Of a stretch of 28,144 bases of DNA, positions 1 to 13,800 are shown piece after piece (the first letter of the stretch is position 1; the number at the start of each line of letters is the position of its first letter). Where the stretch lies: the NCBI GenBank assembly GCA_000226015.1, contig JH153936.1, positions 140,711-168,854 of the forward strand, given 5' to 3'. Origin of the DNA: Mnemiopsis leidyi. Its lineage: Eukaryota; Ctenophora; Tentaculata; Lobata; Bolinopsidae. The notes under the pieces were generated by a model that worked only from the letters and a program-made list of their open reading frames with translations, did no database searches and was not told where the DNA came from. Position numbers and translations under genes: made by a program.

Positions 1-1915
<1,915 letters not shown>

Positions 1916-2469
1916 AATAGGTATTATGTATGTAAATGTATGAATAGGTGATTTTCATGTTAATGTATGAATAGGTATTATGTATGTTAATGTATGAATA
2001 GGTATCATGTATGTTAATGTATGAATAGGTATTATGTATGTTAATGTATGAATAGGTATCATGTATGTTAATGTATGAATAGGTATTATGTATGTTAATG
2101 TATGAATAGGTATTATGTATGTCAATGTATGAATAGGTATTATGTATGTTAATGTATGAATAGGTAATATGTATGTTAATGTATGAATAGGTATCATGTA
2201 TGTTAATGTATGAATAGGTATTATGTATGTTAATGTATGAATAGGTATTATGTATGTTAATGTATGAATAGGTATTATGTATGTTAATGTATGAATAGGT
2301 AATATGTATGTTAATGTATGAATAGGTATTATGTATGTTAATGTATGAATAGGTATCATGTATGTTAATGTATGAATAGGTATTATGTATGTTAATGTAT
2401 GAATAGGTAATATGTATGTTAATGTATGAATAGGTGATATGTATGTTAATGTATGAATAGGTATTATGG
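1916..2469. repeat. 27-bp minisatellite, about 20 units
   Basis: The unit is aataggtattatgtatgtta plus atgtatg (27 bp). Variation is mostly confined to one position pair (tatt, tatc, taat, tgat). Because 27 is divisible by three and the unit lacks stops on the minus strand, it produces an artificial minus-strand frame of 134 codons with the nine-residue repeat IPIHTLTYI. Confidence 0.97.
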
Positions 2470-4242
2470 TCGTCAGAATTTGTTGGGAGGAAGGAGTCGG
2501 AAATTTGTTTACTTCTGTTTATTCTGAGGTTAAGTCTACGACGAGAAGGAAATTACACAGATTTAATAGTGATTAGTAATACTTTGGTGGAGTTGGGAAA
2601 GACATTATACATGTTATATGTTTTATTGTGGAAAGTGAAAACAAGTATTCGTCTTTGCAAGTTTTTCATCACCGAATCATTAGTTGTCAAAACTGAATAA
2701 TGCATACCTCTTTCTACACCGACAAATGTTGAAGGGGGCGGCAGCGATACGATTGTTCAGATAATTTGGTGAAAGAACCTTATAATCTGGTGTTAGGTTG
2801 GGTCAAGAGCACAATGCTCAAATCGCAAACCGGTATGCCGTACTACACATGATGACAATTAAAAGTACGCGAACCATCCCCAGCTGTCTACTGTTATCAC
2901 GGATACAGCGACCGCTCGTGTTTGTAGATCTTTAAAGATCTGTAGATAGCGCGGAACCTAGTTCGAACAGCCAATGGTGCGGCTACACTACATCACATGA
3001 GCTAGATCCTGCCAATAAGGCGCGAGTTATTCTCACCCAGAGATGTTGCTAGACGTATCGGCTGTATTGACTCGTTATCTTTAACATGCTTGAACGCAGA
3101 ACTGCTTTACTGTTCCGGCTAATCCAAAGTGTTACATATAAATCTGTGTATAGTATTAATACTGTAGCTATATATACAATAAGTCAAAGCGACAGTCGGT
3201 CAGTCGGGGTTCATGTGCACCTGAGATATTTTCAAATTCGAGGTCCTTTCTGAAGAAGATAAGAAGTTGGGACACGTAATTGGTAATTGTACAGTCCATG
3301 TCAGATGTAACATACTGTAGGAGCATTACGTAGGAATCACTAGTAATGCCAACTGAGATGTTACATTAATAGACTAATAACATGTAATATATATATACAT
3401 AACGCTAACTCTGATCTTTCAATTTAAATATTGGGGATTATGTTAACAAAGAGTTGAAGCGTGTAATAAATGCCAGCATATTTATTTAATTATTTAACAC
3501 GATCCTATCGAGCAAGTGGGATTAATCAACCTTTTATTCCAGAGTTGAATATTAATTCGTCAATTAACATTAACCCCCATACAGCTAGTTTAGTGCCTCG
3601 GTACAGAGTGGCTCAGGGTTACAGAAAAGGAGATGAGCACCTCAGGCTATCCCGTCTAAGGGAGTGACCTAAATTTGCATTGCAATTAACAGTAACGTAG
3701 TTATAAAAGTCAACGCGGTTAATTGTCTGTGTATAACGGAAGCCGGGTATTGTTACCCCACAGTACTGTGTTATTATTCAGTTAAATTAAACAAGTAACT
3801 TCCCAGTTACACTGTTTTAAAACTTAACTTGTGTAGTAACACATCAGCTATTCAAAAATAAGTTACTCTTTTTTTTTTGTTTCATTCATAAGTTACTCTT
3901 AGTAAGGATGCCGACTATTTGTCGCCGCATCGCGACAACAGAGGCAAGTTAGTTCTTCAAGCCTCGGTAATAAACTTGTTAATTTCTATTTGTTAATACT
4001 AAGGAAAATCGGGCTGATGACTAAGACAAAACCCAAAGCATAGTATGGGTTTTTCGCGCCTTCCGTCTAGAGTTTTTCACACGTGCGTTACATTAGAGCC
4101 AGCTTTTTAAAACTATTAATGAAAGACAAATTGCCCTCAATAAATAACTTTGATCTTCCAATTTTTTTACGTCAGAGCTGACGTTAAACAGATCGAAATT
4201 GCCAAAACGCAGGTCACGCGTCCCTTACAAAAACTCACGCTG
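2470..4242. other. no gene recognised; probable RasGRF intron
   Basis: This is AT-rich with no supported coding, RNA or mobile feature. A 65-codon plus-strand frame (3470-3667) resembles nothing I know. A short duplicated segment, ataagttactctt, occurs around 3858 and 3888 on either side of a T-run. Confidence 0.45.
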
Positions 4243-4576
4243 GACACACAGTCACACACAGTCGCACAGGACACACACAGTCACACAGGACACACACAGT
4301 CACACACACTCACACAGTTACACACACACTCACACAGTTACACACACACTCACACAGTACACACACAGTCACACAGTACACACACAGTCACACAGTACAC
4401 ACACAGTCACACAGGTCACATGTTCCTGACAAAACTTATACAGGACACAGACACAGACACACACAGACACACAGGGCACACACAGTCACACAGGACACAC
4501 ACACTAATACAGTGACACAGTCACACAGTACACACAGGTCATACAGGACACACAGTACACACACAGTACACACATA
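4243..4576. repeat. CA-rich array (CACACAGTCACACAG type) abutting exon 1
   Basis: This is a degenerate array of cacacagtcacacag-type units (CA dinucleotides broken by GT, GG and TTA), with a short unique island around 4418-4445. It runs to about ten bases before the exon 1 acceptor, taking the place of a pyrimidine tract. The long frames on both strands here are by-products of the repeat. Confidence 0.93.
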
Positions 4577-4585
4577 ATATTTCAG

Positions 4586-4840
4586 GTGATATACGAGCAG
4601 ACAAGCGACAGTGAGAGCATGTACAAGACCCTCTCTATCGAGAAGATGATCAGCGGGGGTTGTCACGTTCTCTTCGACACTAACCAGCACTTTGTCAGAC
4701 AAGGCATGCTGAGGTTGGGGGCTGTCAGCAGCAAGAGTACCGTCCGGAAAGACGTTAAATTGGGTCCCAAACACTGCTTCTTGTTCACCAACCACATGTT
4801 GATTACAGAACGGATCGGCGAACAACTTAGCATCAACAAG
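4586..4840 (+). CDS. RASGRF: RasGRF exon 1 of window: DH end and first half of PH domain
   Basis: The exon has 85 codons, phase 0 at both ends. The acceptor is atatttcag before 4586 and the donor is AAG/GTGGGT at 4841. The protein starts VIYEQTSDSES, closely matching the end of the RasGRF DH domain, then SIEKMISGGCHVLFD and QHFVRQGMLRL, which opens the second PH domain. KHCFLFTNHMLITER is the PH beta-strand pair (vertebrate form QCFLFSKHLIICT). The acceptor has almost no pyrimidine tract: a CA-rich array runs up to about ten bases before it, and a GTAC-rich minisatellite starts about twelve bases after the donor. The preceding exon is not visible in 1-4585. Confidence 0.92.
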
Positions 4841-7800
4841 GTGGGTGTCCAATTGTACATAATTAGTGTATTGTACATTTGTACAATAGTGTACCGTACA
4901 TTTGTACAATAGTGTACAACGTACATTGGTACAACAGTGTACCGTACATTTGTACAACAGTGTACCGTACATTTGTACACAACAGCTACGGTGTACCATA
5001 TATTTGTACAATATTTTACCGTTTATTTGTATAATATTGAACTGTATATTTGTACAATATTTTACCGTTTGTTTGTACAATATTATACTGTATATTTGTA
5101 CAATATTATACTGTATATTTCTACAACAGTGTACCGTACATTTGTACAATAGTGTATTGTACATTTGTACAATAGTGTATTGTACATTTGTACAGTTGTG
5201 TACTGTAAACTTGGAAAACAGTGCACCGTACATTTGTATAGCAGCTACGGTGTACCGTATATTTGTACAATATTTAAGCAGGTATTTGTACAATATTTTA
5301 CCGTGTATTTGTACAATATTTTATCTTGTATACGTACAATATTTGACCGTGTATTTGTACAATACTGAACTGTATATTTGTACAACAGTGTACACTTTAC
5401 CTCCGCTAACTTACCTGACAGTTCTTGGGCGGCGGGCTATCATGAGTGTTAACTTGCTGAACTGGAGATAAACCAGATGAGTACATACAATGTCCGAACT
5501 CATAGATAACAGGGACAATGTGAGGGACAGCTTGTTTTAGAGTGAACCACGCTAATACACTTAGTATAATATAGATTTCTCTGCCAGGCCTGAGTGCAGA
5601 GAAAGTTTATAAAACAAGTTCAGATAAACAGATAAGAATCTGGGAGACGTAGTATCTCCTTGGTACTTGTAAGGTATTGCCGTAAATCCGTCAACACTGG
5701 ACGTGTTAGTGTGAGTAGCGAGTGGTTGCCAGTAGTCCGCCGTTGTTATCTTATTTCGTGTCGTCCAGATGTTCTTTGTCCCTCCGTGTCGCACCTAACG
5801 TTCATCTAGTTTTACATTATTTCTATGATATAGCATGTGAGTAGAATTGACACAACAAATTTATAATTTTACAGGAGTACGGTCTGGTAGCACTGAATCT
5901 ATAATTTTACAGGAGTACGGTTTGGTAGTACTAAATTTATAATTTTACAGGAGTACGGTTTGGTAGCACTGACTTAATAATTTTACAGGAGTACGGTTTG
6001 GTAGCACTGAACCACTGCATTCTAATAGAGGAGTTTAACGAAGAGGACTCTCCAGACAGGACTCATCAGGAGGTCGGTTTCAGGATGACGCTGTTAGACT
6101 CCTCCCCTGACCCAAGAACTATCACGCTTGTCGCTGAGTGCCCCAGGGATAAGGCGTCCTGGACCGTCGACATCAGCCAGGTAAACTATTTTTCGTCATT
6201 TCAAAAGTTTAGAGTTTCCCCTATTTTAGAATTTTAGTGTTTTTCTTGTTTTAGAAGTTTAAAGTCTTCCCTTATTTTATAAGTTTGGAGTTCCTCTATT
6301 TTAAAGGTTTAGGTCGTAAGGTGTGCCGGGCCCTAATTCGGAGTGCCCTAAATTTCGATGTGTTCTTATCTTGGCGGAGTTTTTTTTGTTCATAACTTCG
6401 TTGTCAGTTTTTAATTGTTAAATATTTGTTGGCAGTTAATCATCCTTGCCTTATGATTATCATTGAGTCAAGATGAGTCTATTCATATAACTGTTTCTTC
6501 CGAAGGCTGATTTTTGCTTTAAATATAAGCACACAAAAGCGCAAAACAGAAATCATAGCTAAATAAAAAGCTTTGTTATTTCCAATTTTGCAAGACATTT
6601 TTCTCAGTTATGTCATTAAAAGTTGTGGCCCTCTATATGTTTAAACTGAACTCTCTTTAAGGCTTTAAGGGACGCTCCGTAGAGCGATGCAGACATTTAC
6701 GAGTCATTACCAGTTAATCGACATAAATAACCCTTGGACGTTTTGGTGCTTTCCCGTGGGACTTCAGACGAGTAAACGAGGCTTGCCTCTGCATCTGAGT
6801 GCTCGGAGACTTCATTATCAAAATCTTGGAATTCCATTCTGTATGAGAGTCTGTGCTCGTAATTTTTGTACGGTTTGGTAATCTGTGGAGTGGGGTTTCA
6901 TTTAACTTTTTGCCTTTCAGCTCTCTGTTCGGTAGAACAATTTAACCTACAAGATCAGTGCACGATTTTTCCCGTGATTTACTCCCCAATTGGCACTTTA
7001 GGCTTCTCGCCTTCTCCAAACTGTCGAAAGTATGACCAGTACTCTAAATGCTGCATTACCACCGAGCAGTCCCTATTCGTCCCTCTATGTACGCACTGTC
7101 TGACGTCCAAACAGAGTTTAAAAGAGCCGTGAGCTACTGAAAGGAATACACACAAAGGCTTTTAAATCTAGTTAGTTGATTGCCGAGCGAACGGCCGTGT
7201 AAAGCATCCTTGCTCGTAGTTTGAGTACGTTCCAGCTCGATATTGTGCTGATTAATTTGCTCCCGGCATCATGTGTCCCTAAAAACAATCATGCCGCCAG
7301 GGGTATAATCGCTCTTTGACCTCCAGTCTCGGGTCGAGGTGCACCACCATAGCAGTTTTTCAGAAGCTCTGTCACGCTCTAAGATACAAAATTGCTTATT
7401 TGTAGAACTTTCAATTGTGTAATACTGCATAAAACTCTGCGTTTGGCAACCCCTAGGGACTCAGTTTCTCTTCTCCAATTGTACAACATTTCTTAAACCT
7501 TTTATTAGATATAGTAGTCATGCCAGCATGCCTCATTGTAAACATTGTTTCTGCCTTCTGACCGTTTCCTTTAGATGGACTTCACCTGACAAATGGCCCA
7601 AAATGAAACTTTCCTGTGTTTGGAGAACGCGGACAGGCTCAGCAGTGTAGATTTCGAGAAGGTTCTCTGTGCGGGTTTCCTGCATCTTGTAACGCCTCCC
7701 ACTTCCCCCACTCTGGAGACGCCCTACCAAGTACGAGACGTGCCCTTATTTTAACTACTTCCCTGGGAAGATCCAACTGAACAGATTAGTGTTCTTACCC

Positions 7801-10800
7801 CGGCTGTCATTGACCGCCGTGCACGTGGCGCGACAGTTCTCGTAATCTCTACTTTTGTGGCAGTTTTGTTTAATAACTGAATTTTGTGATTACAGCTACG
7901 GTATATGTCTGGTGCAACTCCTTATAACTCTGTCATTCTCACAGAAGCTGCACGTTTTATACCTTATCTGCGTATTAAGTTGTTACTCTGGTGTGCCTAT
8001 CATTAAAATTGGAGGATTATTTTCTGTTGAATGACCTGTGCCCGCACTCTCATTTATTAGGGTTACAAGAAAGCTGAGAAGAAGGGGATGGCGAAATGGC
8101 AAATTTGACAGATGAAAAAAGCAAAGATGCCTTAGCCATTTAAGCAATTTTTCCGTTATTGCCACCCCAGAGATATTTGTGGCAGGAGGTTTTAATATTT
8201 TATAGGCTGACGCCTGACATTGTCAGAAATCAACAGCGGGTTGATTGACGGTATTTATATCATGGTGTATTAGCTTGTTTAACTGGAATATAACATCCTG
8301 TATTGCAGTGTATCGAGAACTTGCAGAGCGAAACATCCTCTCACAGTTACTATGGGCGGTCTTCTCTTAGCAACGATCCTAGGTTTGAGCCAGATAATGT
8401 TCTTTAGATCTAGTTGAGGTAGGTATTATTTTCCGATAACCTTACCCGGGATTATCATGACCGGGATAAAGTGGCGGTTTTCGATCAATTTCGCCATATT
8501 TTTCCCGGATCACACTTTTCCCGGCCGTCAATAAACCCACTAATAATCTCGGGTAAGATAGTTCTTTACTTTTACTATTGTACACTGTTCGAGTAAATTG
8601 GACTGAAGAGACAGGGTTAAACCTCATTGTCGAACCATAATGTTTCCTGACGAATAGTGCATTAGTAACTTGTATGTAAGTATGTAATGTATATTTTCTA
8701 TTGTACGATTTTATAGAATTTATAGAATAATAGATCCTCCCACAACAACTACAATCTCGAATTTGTATAGTTGTATATGATACTAGTGTCCGATATCAAA
8801 TTATGTTGTGATATTACATGGCTTCGCACAAGTGAAAAAACCTAGGGCCGGATTAGTATACCGATGTTTGTGGAAGTCCTTTGATATGTATTTTAGAGGC
8901 GTAATTTTTGTCATGATTTAGTTTATCGTCTGTCTGGGATGAAATATGTGTGTGAAGTAGTTCCTCTGTATCAAGCCTACAGCATGTTTCATCTAGATCG
9001 ACCCACAAGTGCATTCCAGAAGATCCAACATAGAACTAAGAACGTGGGGGCAGGAGGATGGGCAGTCTGTACCTACCCAGTACACTGACCACCTTGAACT
9101 CACATTTGTCTGCGTAAAAGTGCAATAACACCATAAATTGTGCGTGGCGATGCCGAGTGCTAATATTACTGCTTATAGAAAATCTGGGAGCGGTATTCGT
9201 GGGGAGGTGTCGAAAATTTGTTTGGAGATAGGGAGCCATACCTGGCTTCTCATTTATCAATGACAGCCGATTTATATCAAATGTCCACCATGTCATGTCA
9301 AATTGTAGCTGTTGTGGAACACAAACATCCCAAATCGCATGCGAGGATTATCAATTATGAAATACAAAATATCGTGGTTAGAAGAACCTTATTCTTTCAA
9401 TCAAATTTTTATGAAATTTTACCATGTATCTATTTTTCAGGAGTGACCCCAGGCTATTTGCAGACGGTGCATCAATAAAGTATAGCCTCAGAATGAACTC
9501 AGGACAAACACCAAAGGTGAGAAGAGCGTCGTTTCCAAATACTTAGTTTATTCGGGACGTGTATTTTGTTAATAGATGCAATGTTTAATGTGATAATCAG
9601 TCAGTGATACTCGAAATCTGGCTCCTTAATGGTCATTAGATCCAGTAATTTTCTCCATCTCTAATACTTGTTTGTCGACGACAAAAAAGTAAAGTAGATG
9701 GTTTAAAGTGGTCAGATTTTGGTGATGGTAGGTAGTTAGGTAGGTAAATGGTGGTGTCCGCTGTCCGCTGTCCGGGGCCACAAAGCAATTTAACACATCA
9801 ACGTTGCTTGTTTTACTAATTGCCTCCGCAAAGTTATTTATACGCTGACTATATCTTTGTGAGTTTATTACCGCTGCACGGCGTATGTTTCAATCAGAGT
9901 ATTACTCTGAAGTATTATGTCAACTTGATTGACAATTCTAATGCTTATCTGACTTATCGATGGTTTTACGTTTATGTGCAACTATGGTCAATTGATACAT
10001 TCTTAATTTTTACTTCTAATGTCACTTTAACATTTATTTTGCGATAACACGATAATATTTACGGATATTAGATAACGTGACACAAAATGAAGAAACGCGA
10101 ATTTAACAGTGCAGCGTTATATTCATGAACACATCCCAATGGGTCCATTGAATCAGGAATCGCATGCCTCATAAATCGCACTTGGCTGTACGTGATTTCA
10201 CTTTCAGTATCAATTACAGTTATATTTGACTAGTTATCTGCTAACAGTCACATCAAACATCTTTCTCTTAGCATTCGAAAGTTGAAATAGCAATATGAGC
10301 GCAGAAAAGCAATATAAGCTGCGAGAGCCGCGTATCAGCAACCGCAAGCTAATGACACTGAATCTTCTAACCAAACTTAAGCCAAAAATAGGGGGGCCGG
10401 ACTCTGGGTCGGGGGACTCTAGGTCGGGGGACTGTAGGTCGGCGGCTGCAAACAAGGGTGGACTCTAGGTCGGGAGATCCCCACAGGGTGGACTCTAGGT
10501 CGGGAGACCTTATTGCAAGCTACGCTGATTAGATAGCATGCATGTCGCTTATATCAAGTTCATAGTTTGTGACAAAGAGTTACTAGGGTGGACTCTAGGT
10601 CGGGAGATCCACACAGGGTGGACTCTAGGTCAGGAGCCTGTGATGTAATCAGGGCCCGTGATGTGATCCGCTGGATTATTGTTGACACCACTTTACCGCT
10701 TGTTGGCTGAAAGGCTCAAATCTCCTGAAATCGGAGGCGATGCAGCTCATTCCAACGCTCCAAGATCAAAGAGATGGCTTCCACCGACCACCACAACTAG

Positions 10801-13800
10801 CAGCAACCACCGGATCTACTGTGCTGTGACTGGACCCCTCCCCGCAGAGACTCTCTCCCTTCTCTCTTCAGAGGACACCTCGTTTACACCTGGGTCCGCA
10901 GACTGATGATGCTCGCCATGGTCCCTGTCTCTGATGTGCCTGATGTCTTCGCCACCATCGCAGACTCCATCCCTGTCACCCTCGACCTGGACTCCTTTCT
11001 TGGCTACTTCGAGAGGACTTTGATCAGCGGTTTCAGCGGCAGACGGGCACGTTTCCCTCCGGAGACGTGGAACCAGACTGACAGAGTTGAGATCGGCATG
11101 GGCAGGACCAACAACTTCTGCGGACACTCCAACCCTACCATCTACAACTTTCTCTCAGCAGTGCAGTTGGAGCAGTCCTCAACGGAGGGAAAGATCACTT
11201 CTTACCGCCAAGGAAGACAGCCTCCTGCCAGAAAGAAGAGATGGGTTGAAAGGATGCTGCTATGAAGAGGATCGTCGGCAACTACCACCTCTACTAGAAC
11301 AGAGTGACGGAGTTCCTTGACGAGCTTTCTCAGTTGTGACTTGACTTGACTTTGACTTTATGGCGGCTTCAGAGTCCGAGCATTGATGTGTCGTCTCCAC
11401 AGAAGCCTATCAGCCATAAGCCCAGCAATTTCCCTTGTGTCGTTGTGAATTTGTTTATATAATTTTGTAACAGTTAGCGTGTGATTATATTCTTTTGATT
11501 ATTTTGGTTACNNNNNNNNNNNCAGAAAGAAGAGATGGGTTGGAAAGGATGCTGCTATGAAGAGGATCGTCGGCAACTACCACCTCTACTAGAACAGAGT
11601 GACGGAGTTCCTTGACGAGCTTTCTCAGTTGTGACTTGACTTGACTTGACTTATGGCGGCTTCAGAGTCCGAGCATTGATGTGTCGTCTCCACAGAAGCC
11701 TATCAGCCATAAGCCCAGCAATTTCCCTTGTGTCGTTGTGAATTTGTTTATATAATTTTGTAACAGTTAGCGTGTGATTATATTCTTTTGATTATTTTTG
11801 GTTACCATCAGACCTCTTGTAACTCTTTGTCACAAACTATGAATTCGATCTAAGCGACATGCATGCTATCTATTCAGCGTTGCATGCAATTAGGTCTCCC
11901 GACCTAGAGTCCACCCTGTGGGGATCTCCCGACCTAGAGTCCACCCTGGTTTGCAGCCCCCGACCTAGAGTCCCCCGACCTAGAGTCCTATATCCAAAAA
12001 TAGATCTAGTCAAACTAGATTTGACTGCACCGTCAAAATTATCCACGTCCGTTGATATTAATAGCTTTGATTTCAAGGCCGGTTAAAGTTTTTCAAACCA
12101 AGGACCATGACAAGTACGGATCTACAGTCGCCAGTACCAATATCATCACACGACACACAAATTGCAGTGAAATTGTTTCAGTTTCACGGCCAGTATTTTC
12201 AATGTAGCTGCCGTGGAATTCCTTCAGCAGTCTTTACGGCAGGTGATTATATTACGGTATATCTGCTGCTAAAATCCAACTGTTTGTAGCACTAGCAGAG
12301 GGCAGATCAAAGAAGCTTCTTTAGAATTGGAGAGATGGAAATCTAGTGTCCGCCTGAGACCTAACTAAGCGAGCGCAATTCTTGTTATTGTCTATGTTTA
12401 ATGTCAAGTCTGAGCAAAAGAGCGTCGAAAGTATTCGCAAAAGAGTGTGGCCGAAGACCGTTGTAGAATCCGTCTTTAGAATGAAACACCTTCAAGATTG
12501 CTGGGGCACTAAAACCTCTCCTTCCGTACCTAGGTTTACCTTAAACACTGATATACTCGTTCTTAACGCAGCTACATGTTCCCTTTGCGTTTTCGCCCAC
12601 AAATATTAGGTACACAATTAGCCACAAACACGCACATATCACACACCCACAAACACGCACATATTACACAGACACAAACACGCACATATTACACAGACGT
12701 TTATCTTAATCTCACGCAGCTCATGATACAAGATCAAGGCGTATTAGTCTAAAGACCTAGAGGGTACCAAAATGAAAATTTTTTGGCTATGTACATAGAC
12801 ATTAGCCATGCACGTCACCGCATTGCATGACAAATGAAATATTTGGTTTGTCTAGAATTAAATTTGTCGCGCTGAAATTAGTGATATGAGTGCATTATCT
12901 AGTTTTATTCAATGTGTAATAGCAGTGCAGTATCTAGTTTTATTCAATGTGTAATAACAGTGCAGTATCTAGTTTTATTCAATGTGTAATAGCAGTGCAG
13001 TATCTAGTTTTATACAATGCCCAATAACAGTGCAGTATCTAGTTTTATTCAATGTGTAATAGCAGTGCAGTATCTAGTTATATTCAATGTGTAATAGCAG
13101 TGCAGTATCTAGTTTTATATAAAGTGTAATAGCATTTCCTCACTGGATGATCTACCCCCATCATGTCCGACTCTAATAACCTACTCTCGATTTCAACTGG
13201 ACGACGTTAAATACCTTGAACACCTGTCAAGTATATTACAAAACTGTCCCGTTTTCAGAGCTCCATTTCTTTCCGTCCTCCTCTTCCTTCTGTAGTTCCT
13301 TGGGGTTATTCCACTTTTGTAACCGCCCAAAAAAACTTATGGTTACCATAAGAAATCAGCTCTGATGTGCAAACTCTTTGATTGGAGGCCTGAAATTATT
13401 TAACTACGAGTCGCAAAGTCGATCTAATAATCTTATATCTAATTTCAAATTTGCCCATATTAGGCTATTGAAATGGGGTGTTCAAATGCTTCAATTCTTG
13501 TAAGACACTTTGTATGCGCTGAGGTATCTTGCTTCAGTTGTTTTAATCTCAAGTTTGTTGCTGTTCTCGACACCTCTGAAGTGCACTTTTTTGTCACTGT
13601 GCGATATGGGTGTACCACAAGAATATAGGATAAAATCGTCACGTGTCTAATGTTTCAAGGTGTTCCGATCTCCCGAGGATGCAGCTTTATGGCATAATTG
13701 TTTGTAAACTTAAAAGCTGGTATAACTAATTATCGATGGTCGATAAAACTTTGCGCTAAAAATATCTTTCTTGTTTTCAATTTAAAACTACTTGCAGATA

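Larger units (their letters stand above)
10801..11634 (+). pseudogene. MULE (FLYWCH-type) transposase C-terminal relic
   Basis: A frame open from 10801 to 11265 reads WVRRLMMLAMVPVSDVPDVF, then a stretch with FLGYFERTLISGF, FPPETWN, GRTNN and NPTIYNFLSAVQLEQ. This is the order of the MULE/FLYWCH transposase C-terminus (region around FPxxxWN, then RTNN, then HPTIxxFL). The usual histidine segment after RTNN is missing through an internal deletion. After the N gap the second copy of the duplicated segment resumes with GKDAAMKRIVGNYHLY, a stop, then NRVTEFLDELSQL, again like the family tail. The catalytic DDE part is absent. Non-functional. Confidence 0.75.
10392..11993. mobile_element. Mutator-like (MULE) DNA transposon with long TIRs, internally deleted
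   Basis: It is flanked by a perfect 10-bp direct repeat CCAAAAATAG at 10382-10391 and 11994-12003, as expected for a MULE target duplication (about 8-11 bp). Long terminal inverted repeats (about 10392-10583 and 11819-11993) hold several copies of ggactctaggtcggg and the shared segment agatagcatgcatgtcgctt. The interior carries a degraded transposase. An 11-N gap and a 283-bp duplication inside it are probably assembly artefacts, so the real element is likely about 1.3 kb. It is too short for an autonomous MULE. Confidence 0.88.

Noticed and set aside
1955-2359. 134-codon minus-strand frame with nine-residue repeat
   Set aside because: It is entirely the 27-bp minisatellite; frame length follows from a period divisible by three. 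No splice or start context and no domain.
3470-3667. 65-codon plus frame, possible small gene or upstream exon
   Set aside because: No similarity to RasGRF DH sequence or any family I recognise, and ordinary composition for the region.
4436-5293. 285-codon minus-strand frame and several overlapping Tyr/Cys-rich plus frames
   Set aside because: Products of the CA-rich and GTAC-rich arrays; the minus-strand frame also runs antisense across the genuine PH exon.
5857-6012. CRISPR-like regular repeats
   Set aside because: The 38-bp copies are directly contiguous with no unique spacers, in a eukaryotic intron.
10816-11127. 103-codon minus-strand frame inside the MULE
   Set aside because: Antisense shadow of the transposase relic.
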